Positions 8,521 through 15,469 of a stretch of DNA of 34,816 nt are shown in pieces. A model generated the notes under the pieces. That model searched no databases, had not been told where the DNA came from, and saw nothing but the letters and a program-made list of their open reading frames with translations. Where the stretch lies: positions 1 through 34,816 of IMG/VR virus record IMGVR_UViG_3300027805_000043; one strand, written 5' to 3'. Positions within the stretch are counted from its first letter, which is position 1. Every line of letters begins with the position of its first letter. The position numbers and the translations under genes were made by a program. The stretch comes from a virus.

Positions 8521-8553
8521 GTGTCCGTGGGCGCCAGGCCCGCGCCTACCATC
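8521..8553 (+). promoter_or_regulatory. Two-part promoter-like motif, copy 3 (capsid group)
   Basis: GTGTCCGTG at 8521-8529, 17 bp, then TACCATC at 8547-8553. It fills the 48-bp gap between the head decoration gene and the Bbp19-like gene, upstream of scaffold and capsid genes. It is one of the two best copies. Confidence 0.55.
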
Positions 8554-8566
8554 CCGCCCGTCAGTC

Positions 8567-8866
8567 ATGCGAGATCCGATCGAACCTGTTGACGAGCACG
8601 AGGAGGCCGCCGAGAAAGCACGGCACGCCCTCAAGCGCAAGCAGCAGGTCGAAGACTTCAAGTGGCTGATGGCCCACGCTCAAGGGCGGCGCATCGTGAG
8701 CCGTCTGCTTGAGGAGTCCGGGGTGCATCGCACGTCGTTCAACCACAGCGGCAGTGTGATGGCCTTCAACGAAGGCAAGCGTCACCTCGGTCTGTACCTC
8801 ATGGCAGAGATCCTCGAAATCGCGCCCGAGAGCTATGTGAAGCTCCTGAAGGAGTACGCGAGTTGA
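8567..8866 (+). CDS. Bbp19-like conserved phage protein
   Basis: A 99-residue, charged, mostly helical protein. The core FKWLMAHAQGRRIVSRLLEE, then a SGVHRTSF segment, MAFNEGKRHLGLYLMAEI and a YVKLLKEY end, matches the family of small proteins represented by Bbp19 of Bordetella phage BPP-1, found beside scaffold and capsid genes. Its function is not known; the position suggests a part in head assembly. An AAGGAG inside its 3' end serves the next gene, and its stop overlaps that gene's TTG start. Confidence 0.72.
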   Translation: MRDPIEPVDEHEEAAEKARHALKRKQQVEDFKWLMAHAQGRRIVSRLLEESGVHRTSFNHSGSVMAFNEGKRHLGLYLMAEILEIAPESYVKLLKEYAS

Positions 8867-9453
8867 GCGACGAAACGCAGGGAACCGGGACACCGACCAC
8901 GACCCCCGGGGAACAGCAGCCACCGACTGGGGCTGAGTCCAGTCCAGCGAACCCGACGCCCACCGAGGCGACGCCGGCGCCCACCACGCCGCCGGCCGAG
9001 CCCGATGTCGACATCGAGTTTGAAGTGCCCGAGGGCGTGGCCCTCGATGAGCAAGGCGCTACCGAGTTCAAGGCGCTCGCGAAGGAGCTGAAGCTCCAAC
9101 CCGAGGCGGCCAAGAAGCTCGCCGACCTGGCCGCAAGCCGGGCCCGCGCGCAACACGAAGCGCACGCCGCACTCATCGAGAGCTGGGCGGAATCGGTCAA
9201 GACCGACAAGGAGATCGGCGGCGAGAAGCTCGCCGAGAACCTAGCGGTCGCGAAGCGAGCCGTCGACACCTTCGGGTCGCCAGCGTTGAAGGAGCTGCTG
9301 AACCAGACCGGGCTGGGCAACCACCCCGAGGTGGTGAAGGCGTTCTACAAGGCCGGCAAAGCGATCAGCGAGGACGGCTTCGTCCGCGGCGCGCCCAAGG
9401 CGCCCGCCACCGAGTCCGACCTCGCCAAGAGTCTGTTTCCCTCGATGAAGTAA
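8863..9453 (+). CDS. Capsid scaffolding protein
   Basis: A 196-residue acidic protein. It has a Pro/Thr-rich, probably disordered N-terminus (1-47), a charged helical middle and a C-terminal GNHPEVVKAFYKAGKAI segment typical of podovirus scaffolds. It would guide assembly of the prohead and then leave. TTG 8863 is chosen as start: AAGGAG (8849-8854) lies 8 nt upstream, and it gives a 4-nt TTGA overlap with the preceding gene. It sits directly before the major capsid gene, the usual order. Confidence 0.83.
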   Translation: MSDETQGTGTPTTTPGEQQPPTGAESSPANPTPTEATPAPTTPPAEPDVDIEFEVPEGVALDEQGATEFKALAKELKLQPEAAKKLADLAASRARAQHEAHAALIESWAESVKTDKEIGGEKLAENLAVAKRAVDTFGSPALKELLNQTGLGNHPEVVKAFYKAGKAISEDGFVRGAPKAPATESDLAKSLFPSMK

Positions 9454-9463
9454 GGAACCCATC

Positions 9464-10456
9464 ATGTCCCTCCTGTCCGCGAACAACCCGACCCTGATCG
9501 ACGTCGCCTCGCGTCTCGATCCCAACCTCAACGTCGACAAGATCGTCGAGCTGCTGGCTGCGACGAACCCCATCCTGAACGACATGACGTTCATGGAGGG
9601 CAACCTGCCCACCGGCCACAAGACCACGGTGCGCACCGGCCTGCCGGGCGTGACCTGGCGCAAGCTGTACGGCGGCGTGCAGCCGTCGAAGTCGACGACC
9701 GCGCAGGTCACCGACTCGTGCGGCATGCTCGAGGCCTACGCCGAGGTCGACAAGGCCCTGGCCGATCTGAACGGCAACGCCGCCGCGTTCCGCCTGTCCG
9801 AGGACAAGGCGTTCGTCGAGGCGATGAGCCAGGAGATGGCGCAGACGCTGTTCTACGGCAACGAGTCGACCGAGCCCGAGGCGTTCACCGGCTTCGCGCC
9901 GCGGTTCAACTCGCTGTCCGCGCAGAACGGCGACAACATCGTCAACGCCTCTGGTTCGGGCTCGGACAACACCTCGATCTGGCTGGTGGTCTGGGGCCCC
10001 AACACCTGCCACGGCATCTACCCGAAGGGCTCGACTGGCGGCGTGCAGATGCGTGACCTGGGCGAGGTGACGGTCGAGAACGTCGACGGCGCCAGCGGCC
10101 GCGCGCAGATGTACCGCTCGCACTACCGCTGGGACTGCGGTCTGACGGTGCGCGACTGGCGCTACATCGTGCGCGTCGCCAACATCGACGTGTCCGACCT
10201 GACCACGGTCGCCAACACGAAGAACCTGATCAACTGGATGATCCAGGCGGCCGAGCGCATCCCGAGCTTCGGCGCGGGCCGTGCGGCGTTCTACTGCAAC
10301 CGCAACATCCGCGAGAAGCTGCGCCTGGGCATCCTCGAGAAGGTCAGCTCGAACCTGACGTTCGAGTCGGTGGCCGGCAAGCGCGTGATGATGTTCGACG
10401 AGATCCCGGTGGTGCGCACCGACGCGCTCCTGAACACCGAGTCCGTCGTCTCCTGA
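9464..10456 (+). CDS. Major capsid protein
   Basis: A 330-residue protein of the podovirus capsid family typified by BPP-1 Bbp17, expected to have the HK97 fold and form the icosahedral shell. Recognisable stretches are an early LDPNLNVDKIVELLAATNPI, LPTGHKTTVRTGLPGVTWRK, and a later GNESTEPEAFTGFAPRFNSL. AAGGA at 9452-9456 lies before ATG 9464. It follows the scaffold gene and precedes a cement-like protein, as expected. Confidence 0.92.
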   Translation: MSLLSANNPTLIDVASRLDPNLNVDKIVELLAATNPILNDMTFMEGNLPTGHKTTVRTGLPGVTWRKLYGGVQPSKSTTAQVTDSCGMLEAYAEVDKALADLNGNAAAFRLSEDKAFVEAMSQEMAQTLFYGNESTEPEAFTGFAPRFNSLSAQNGDNIVNASGSGSDNTSIWLVVWGPNTCHGIYPKGSTGGVQMRDLGEVTVENVDGASGRAQMYRSHYRWDCGLTVRDWRYIVRVANIDVSDLTTVANTKNLINWMIQAAERIPSFGAGRAAFYCNRNIREKLRLGILEKVSSNLTFESVAGKRVMMFDEIPVVRTDALLNTESVVS

Positions 10457-10492
10457 CCGCCCGCAGCACTCTGACCTGAAAGGAACACCACC

Positions 10493-10942
10493 ATGATTCT
10501 CGACAAGCGCACCGAGCTCTGCGACGCGACGGCCCTCAACACGGGCGGCGCGGGCAGCTACCTGATCGGCGACGTCATCGACCTGGGCGTCGCCGGCCGC
10601 GACATCGGCCAGGCCGAGCCGCTGTACCTCGTCGTCGAGGTGGAGACGACCGCCACCTCGGGCGGGTCGGCCACCGGCCAGTTCAACCTGGTCACCGACG
10701 ACAACGCGAGCCTGTCCTCGCCGACGGTCCTGTTCTCCAGCCGGGCCTTCCCGGTGGCGAACATGACGGCCGGTCGGTCGCTGCTGGTCGCCCAGCTGCC
10801 GATCGAAGGCGTGGCCTACGAGCGCTACATCGGCATCCAGCAGGTGACCGGCACGGCCGCCTTCACCGCCGGCAAGATCGATGCGTTCCTGACGCACACG
10901 CCGGCCGCCTGGAAGGCCTACGACGCGCCGTTCCAGCTCTGA
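10493..10942 (+). CDS. Bbp16-like capsid cement protein
   Basis: A 149-residue beta-rich protein whose start (MILDKRTELCDATALN) and VIDLGVAGRDIGQAEPLYLV stretch match the Bbp16-type proteins coded just after the capsid gene in BPP-1-like phages. Those proteins are thought to sit on the outer capsid surface and stabilise it. AAAGGA lies before ATG 10493. Confidence 0.72.
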   Translation: MILDKRTELCDATALNTGGAGSYLIGDVIDLGVAGRDIGQAEPLYLVVEVETTATSGGSATGQFNLVTDDNASLSSPTVLFSSRAFPVANMTAGRSLLVAQLPIEGVAYERYIGIQQVTGTAAFTAGKIDAFLTHTPAAWKAYDAPFQL

Positions 10943-10955
10943 TCGGGGGTGAGCC

Positions 10956-11189
10956 ATGAAAGTCCGCGCGATCCAGTCCGCGTTCTACGATGGCCGTCGG
11001 GTTCGCCCGGGCGATGAGCTCGAGGTGCCCGACACCCTGGCCGCGAGCTGGTTCGTGCGGGCCGACACGGCAGCCCCCGCGGCGCCGGCCGCCGGCCGCC
11101 GCCGGCGCGAGGCCCCCGTGGCCTTGTCGCAGCTCGGCAAGGAAGCGCCGGCCGGCCCGCTCGACAAGTCGGTCGACGCTTTGGTCTGA
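10956..11189 (+). CDS. Small phage head protein, function unknown
   Basis: A 77-residue protein. The first 37 residues (KVRAIQSAFYDGRRVRPGDE, then LEVPDTLAASWFV) resemble a small SH3-like beta-barrel found in short proteins beside phage head-tail joining genes. The rest is Ala/Pro/Arg-rich and probably disordered. GGGGGTGAG precedes ATG 10956. Its place between the cement and adaptor genes suggests a head-completion or decoration role, which is inference. Confidence 0.55.
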   Translation: MKVRAIQSAFYDGRRVRPGDELEVPDTLAASWFVRADTAAPAAPAAGRRRREAPVALSQLGKEAPAGPLDKSVDALV

Positions 11190-11201
11190 CGAGGCAAGCG
11201 C

Positions 11202-11888
11202 ATGGCCAGCGAGGTCGACATCGTCAACATCGCGCTGAGCCATCTTGGCGCAGACGCGGTGGTGACGCAGTTGAAACCGCCTGACGGTAGCGTCGAGGCG
11301 GGCCACGGCGCGCGGTTCTACCCGATCGCGCGCCGCACCGCGCTGGCCGCGCACTCGTGGACCTTCGCCCGCACCCACGTTGCGCTGGCTCAGCTCGTGA
11401 ACGATCTCAGCGAGTGGACCTACCGCTACGCACTGCCGCAGGACTGCCTGCGAGCGCGTCGCGTCATCGCCAGCGCGAACTCCTACGACCTGGGGGCGGC
11501 CGACTACGAGATCGAAGGCGGGGCGCTGTACACGAACCAGAGTGGCGCGGTCTTGATCTACACGCGCGACGTCACCGACACCACCAAGTATCCGGCCGAC
11601 TTTGTCACGGGCCTTGGCATGCTGCTCGCCGGCTACCTGGCCGGGCCGATCATCAAGGGCCGCGAGGCCATTACGATCGGCGACGCATGGACGAAGGCGG
11701 GCCTCAACGCCTTGCGCGAAGCTGCCGTGCGAGACGCGAACGCCAGCCAGGACTCGTCGAACGTCACCGCTCGCCCGGCGCTTCACCCGGGTGGCGCCGG
11801 CACCAACGGGGCGCCGCTCAACACCGCCGCGTTGGACGGCATCCTGGACAACATCGCCAGCGCCGTCTGGAACAAAGTTCTCCCCTGA
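11202..11888 (+). CDS. Tail adaptor protein (T7 gp11-like)
   Basis: A 228-residue protein that matches the podovirus gp11-type tubular tail A family: EVDIVNIALSHLGADAV at the N-terminus, then AHSWTFARTHVALA and LPQDCLRARRV. It would form a ring joining the portal to the nozzle. The last 50 residues extend beyond the core and look loosely structured. GAGG lies before ATG 11202. The nozzle partner is coded at 15470, separated from it by two other genes. Confidence 0.85.
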   Translation: MASEVDIVNIALSHLGADAVVTQLKPPDGSVEAGHGARFYPIARRTALAAHSWTFARTHVALAQLVNDLSEWTYRYALPQDCLRARRVIASANSYDLGAADYEIEGGALYTNQSGAVLIYTRDVTDTTKYPADFVTGLGMLLAGYLAGPIIKGREAITIGDAWTKAGLNALREAAVRDANASQDSSNVTARPALHPGGAGTNGAPLNTAALDGILDNIASAVWNKVLP

Positions 11889-11906
11889 CCCACGAAGGAC
11901 ACGATC

Positions 11907-12344
11907 ATGGCCACCTCGGCATTCAACAAGGTCAACGACTTCAGCGACCAGCTGATCCGCGGCATCCACGACTTCGACGCTCACACTTTCAAGGTCGCGT
12001 TGACCAACACCGCCCCGCTGGCCACGCAGACGGGCTTCAACACCACCGATCACCCGGCGCCGGTCGCCGCCAACGGCTACACCGCCGGTGGGGGTACGAC
12101 CACCATCTCCGTGAGCGAGACTTCGGGCACCACCACGGTGTCGGGCACGCAGGTGCAGTGGACCGCGACTGGCAACCTCGGGCCGTTCCGCTACGCGGTG
12201 CTGTACAACGACACGGCCACGTCGCCGGCCGACGCGCTGATCGGCTGGTTCGACTACGGCAGCTCGATCACGCTGACGTCGGGCGAGACCTTCACGGTCA
12301 AGTTCAACAACGCCTCGCCCGGCACGATCTTCACGCTGGCCTGA
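11907..12344 (+). CDS. Beta-rich phage structural protein, function unknown
   Basis: A 145-residue protein rich in Thr, Ser and Gly with no charged clusters, which looks like a beta-sandwich. It begins with a FNKVNDFSDQL segment and HTFKVALTNTAPL, and ends GETFTVKFNNASPGTIFTLA. Similar short proteins are common in tail and head-surface regions of phages, but I do not know their role. AAGGA lies before ATG 11907. Its neighbours (adaptor upstream, repeat protein downstream) place it in the tail region. Confidence 0.6.
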   Translation: MATSAFNKVNDFSDQLIRGIHDFDAHTFKVALTNTAPLATQTGFNTTDHPAPVAANGYTAGGGTTTISVSETSGTTTVSGTQVQWTATGNLGPFRYAVLYNDTATSPADALIGWFDYGSSITLTSGETFTVKFNNASPGTIFTLA

Positions 12345-12355
12345 TCTTAGGCCAC

Positions 12356-12377
12356 CCCCTGGCGCGCGTCCCAGGGG
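12356..12377 (+). promoter_or_regulatory. Hairpin covering ribosome-binding site of the repeat gene
   Basis: CCCCTGG (12356-12362) pairs with CCAGGGG (12371-12377) around an 8-base loop. The 3' arm contains AGGGG, the only Shine-Dalgarno-like sequence before GTG 12387, so folding could hide it. A weak transcription terminator is the alternative, although only TCTATT, not a T run, follows. Confidence 0.4.
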
Positions 12378-12386
12378 TCTATTGCC

Positions 12387-15300
12387 GTGGCCGCCTACAG
12401 CATTGAGACGACTCCCGCCGCGTTCACGGTAACGCGGCCGTTCGTCCAAGAGAACCAGAGCTACGGCAGCATCACCAGCGCCCCCTCGGCGTTGTACGAC
12501 TGGGGGCGGATCACCACCGCCCCGACGGCGTCGCTGGACCTGAACGGCGCCATCCTCGACACGTTCGAGCGCGGCTTCGTCATCTCGGGCTCGAACGCTC
12601 AGACTCTGGCCGACCGGCTTTCGGCCACGACGACGGTCACGTTCAGCCTGACGGGTGCCAGCGCTCAGACCCTGGCCGATCGGCTTTCGGCCACGACGCC
12701 GGCCACGTTCAGCCTGACGGGTGCCAGCGCCCAGACCTTGGCCGATCGGCTTTCGGCCACGACGCCGGCCACGTTCAGCCTGACGGGTGTCAGCGCGAAC
12801 GCTCAGTACGACGCTGGAACGTTCGTCACGCCGGCCACGTTCAGCCTGACGGGGTCAAGTGCTCAGACCCTGGCTGACTTGCTCTCGGCCGCGACGCCGG
12901 CCACGTTCAGCCTGACGGGTGCCAGCGCTCAGACCCTGGCCGATCGGCTTTCGGCCACGACGCCGGCCACGTTCAGCCTGACGGGTGTCAGCGCGAACGC
13001 TCAGTACGACGCTGGAACGTTCGTCACGCCGGCCACGTTCAGCCTGACGGGTGCCAGCGCGAACGCTCAGTACGACGCTGGAGCGTTCGTCACGCCGGCC
13101 ACGTTCAGCCTGACAGGGTCAAGTGCTCAGACCCTGGCCGATCGGCTTTCGGCCACGACGCCGGCCACGTTCAGCCTGACGGGGTCAAGTGCTCAGACCC
13201 TGGCCGACCTGCTTTCGGCCACGACGCCGGCCACGTTCAGCCTGACGGGCTCGAGCGCGGAGCTCTTTGCTGAACTCCCGCTGCTCACAATTCCCGCAGC
13301 GTTCAGCCTGACGGGCGCAAGCGCTCAGACACTGGCCGATCTACTTTCGGCCACAACGCCGGCCACGTTCAGCCTGACGGGTGCCAGCGCTCAGACCCTA
13401 GCCGACCTGCTTTCGGCCGCGACGCCCGCCACGTTCAGCCTGACGGGCGCCAGCGCTCAGACCCTGGCCGACCTGCTCTCGGCCACGACGCCCGCCACGT
13501 TCAGCCTGACGGGCGCCAGCGCCCAGACCCTGGCCGACCTGCTTTCGGCCACGACGCCCGCCACGTTCAGCCTGACGGGGTCAAGCGCGAACGCTCAGTA
13601 CGACGCCGGAACGTTCGTCACGCCCGCCACCTTCAACCTGACGGGTGCCAGCGCTCAGACCCTGGTTGACCTGCTTTCGGCCACGACGACGGTCACGTTC
13701 AGCCTGACGGGTTTGAGCGCCCAGACTCTGGTCGACCTGCTTTCGGCCACGACGCCGGCCACCTTCAGCCTGACAGGGTCAAGTGCTCAGACCCTGGCTG
13801 ACCTGCTTTCGGCCACGACACCGGCCACGTTCAGCCTGACGGGCGTCAGCGCGGACGCCCAATACGACGCTGGAACGTTCGTCACGCCCGCCACCTTCAG
13901 CTTGACGGGCTCAAGCGCTCAGACCCTGGCCGACCTGCTCTCGGCCACAACGCCCGCCACGTTCAGCCTGACGGGTGCCAGCGCTCAGACCCTGGCTGAC
14001 TTGCTCTCGGCCACAACGCCGGCCACGTTCAGCCTGACGGGTGCCAGCGCTCAGACCCTGGCCGACCTGCTTTCGGCCACGACACCGGCCACGTTCAGCC
14101 TGACGGGCTCAAGCGCTCAGACCCTGGCTGACTTGCTCTCGGCCACAACGCCGGCCACGTTCAGCCTGACGGGTGCCAGCGCTCAGACCCTGGCCGACCT
14201 GCTTTCGGCCACGACACCGGCCACGTTCAGCCTGACGGGCTCAAGCGCCCAGACTCTGGTCGACCTGCTTTCGGTCACGACACCGGCCACGTTCAGTCTG
14301 ACGGGTGCCAGCGCGGACGCTCAGTACGACGCTGGGGCGTTCGTCACGCCGGCCACCTTCAGCCTGACAGGGTCAAGTGCTCAGACCCTGGCTGACCTGC
14401 TTTCGGCCACGACACCGGCCACGTTCAGCCTGACGGGTGCCAGCGCGGACGCTCAATACGACGCTGGAACGTTCGTCACGCCCGCCACCTTCAACCTGAC
14501 GGGTGCCAGCGCTCAGACGCTAGCCGACCTGCTTTCGGCCACGACGCCCGCCACGTTCAGCCTAACGGGCTCAAGCGCCCAGACTCTGGTCGACCTGCTT
14601 TCGGCCACGACGCCCGCCGCCTTCAGCCTGACGGGCTCAAGCGCCCAGACCCTGGCCGACCTGCTTTCGACCACGACGCCGGCCACATTCAGCCTGACAG
14701 GGTCAAGTGCTCAGACCCTGGCCGACTTGCTGTCAGCTACGACGCCCGGCGCGTTCAACCTGACGGGTGCCAGCGCTCAGACCCTGGTCGACTTGTTGTC
14801 AGCTACGACGCTCGGCGCGTTCACCCTGACGGGGTCAAGTGCGGACGCTCAGTACGACGCTGGGACGTTCGTCACGCCGGCCACATTCAGCCTGACAGGG
14901 TCAAGTGCTCAGACCCTGGCCGACCTGCTCTCGGCCACGACACCGGCCACGTTCAGCCTGACGGGCGCCAGCGCTGAGACCCTAGCCGTCCGGTTCTCGG
15001 CTACGACGCCGGCCGCCTTCAGCCTGACGGGATCAAGCGCCCAGACTCTGGCCGACCTGCTTTCAGCCACGACGCCGGCCACGTTCAGTCTGACGGGCTT
15101 GAGCGCCGTCTCGGAGTACGGCGCAGCGATCGCCGTTGACCCCGCGAGCTTCGCGCTCAGCCCAGCAGATGCGACGCTGCAAGGTGTTGAAACGCTGCAG
15201 GTTGTGCCGGCGGCGTTTGCCCTGCTCGGCAGCGCGGCGATTTTGGCACCCAAGTTCAAGATCACCACGGGCCGCCGCTTGACTCAACTGTCAGGCAAGA

Positions 15301-15431
15301 CCGGAATCCCGGCGGGCCAGCACCTGCTGGCTGCGAGCCCGTTCGGACGCACAGCAGCCGCCAGGCTCGTGGCCCGTTCCGCGCTGTCCAGCGCCACTGC
15401 AGAAGAGCACCTGGTAGACCCTGGCCCCTGA
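12387..15431 (+). CDS. Giant tandem-repeat phage structural protein
   Basis: A 1014-residue protein, GTG start. Residues 1-68 and 905-1014 are non-uniform but contain degenerate copies of the repeat. Residues 69-904 are exactly 38 units of 22 residues. Two unit types share the second half: type A (29 units) is SAQTLADLLSATTPATFSLTG plus one variable residue, and type B (8 units) has ANAQYDAGTFV in the first half. One divergent unit (SAELFAELPLLTIPAAF) is number 11. The units have no Cys, few charges and an alternating Thr/Ser/hydrophobic pattern, which suggests a beta-solenoid or extended fibre. Shorter phage proteins with diverged x-FxLTG repeats occur near tail genes. Function is unknown; a tail-attached fibre is inferred from position between adaptor and nozzle. 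Confidence 0.75.
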   Translation: MAAYSIETTPAAFTVTRPFVQENQSYGSITSAPSALYDWGRITTAPTASLDLNGAILDTFERGFVISGSNAQTLADRLSATTTVTFSLTGASAQTLADRLSATTPATFSLTGASAQTLADRLSATTPATFSLTGVSANAQYDAGTFVTPATFSLTGSSAQTLADLLSAATPATFSLTGASAQTLADRLSATTPATFSLTGVSANAQYDAGTFVTPATFSLTGASANAQYDAGAFVTPATFSLTGSSAQTLADRLSATTPATFSLTGSSAQTLADLLSATTPATFSLTGSSAELFAELPLLTIPAAFSLTGASAQTLADLLSATTPATFSLTGASAQTLADLLSAATPATFSLTGASAQTLADLLSATTPATFSLTGASAQTLADLLSATTPATFSLTGSSANAQYDAGTFVTPATFNLTGASAQTLVDLLSATTTVTFSLTGLSAQTLVDLLSATTPATFSLTGSSAQTLADLLSATTPATFSLTGVSADAQYDAGTFVTPATFSLTGSSAQTLADLLSATTPATFSLTGASAQTLADLLSATTPATFSLTGASAQTLADLLSATTPATFSLTGSSAQTLADLLSATTPATFSLTGASAQTLADLLSATTPATFSLTGSSAQTLVDLLSVTTPATFSLTGASADAQYDAGAFVTPATFSLTGSSAQTLADLLSATTPATFSLTGASADAQYDAGTFVTPATFNLTGASAQTLADLLSATTPATFSLTGSSAQTLVDLLSATTPAAFSLTGSSAQTLADLLSTTTPATFSLTGSSAQTLADLLSATTPGAFNLTGASAQTLVDLLSATTLGAFTLTGSSADAQYDAGTFVTPATFSLTGSSAQTLADLLSATTPATFSLTGASAETLAVRFSATTPAAFSLTGSSAQTLADLLSATTPATFSLTGLSAVSEYGAAIAVDPASFALSPADATLQGVETLQVVPAAFALLGSAAILAPKFKITTGRRLTQLSGKTGIPAGQHLLAASPFGRTAAARLVARSALSSATAEEHLVDPGP
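12591..15098 (+). repeat. 38 tandem 66-bp coding repeats
   Basis: The array runs without a break or phase shift for 2508 bp, each unit 66 bp. Copies differ mainly at synonymous positions and at a Leu/Arg and Ala/Ser/Val/Leu position. Units 1-10 mostly have CGG (Arg) where later units have CTG or TTG (Leu). Rare variants recur at distance (TTTVTF in units 1 and 17, SAATP in 5 and 13, GAFV in 8 and 27), as expected from unequal exchange or gene conversion. Beyond 15098 two strongly diverged units follow. Confidence 0.95.
13977..14240 (+). repeat. 132-bp higher-order duplication inside the array
   Basis: Units 22-23 and 24-25 share the same alternating synonymous markers: one unit carries the TTGCTCTCGGCCACAACG form and the next the CTGCTTTCGGCCACGACA form. 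This two-unit pattern is repeated once, so a two-unit block was copied recently. Confidence 0.75.
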
Positions 15432-15464
15432 GTGTCCGTTGACCGACGACCTGTTCATACCATT
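15432..15464 (+). promoter_or_regulatory. Two-part promoter-like motif, copy 4 (nozzle group)
   Basis: GTGTCCGTT at 15432-15440 begins immediately after the repeat gene stop. After 17 bp comes TACCATT at 15458-15464, 5 nt before the nozzle ATG. Confidence 0.5.
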
Positions 15465-15469
15465 CAGCC

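Noticed and set aside
12591-15098. The repeat array as a CRISPR or non-coding satellite
   Set aside because: Units are contiguous without spacers, all 66 bp and in one open frame with mostly synonymous differences, so it is coding.
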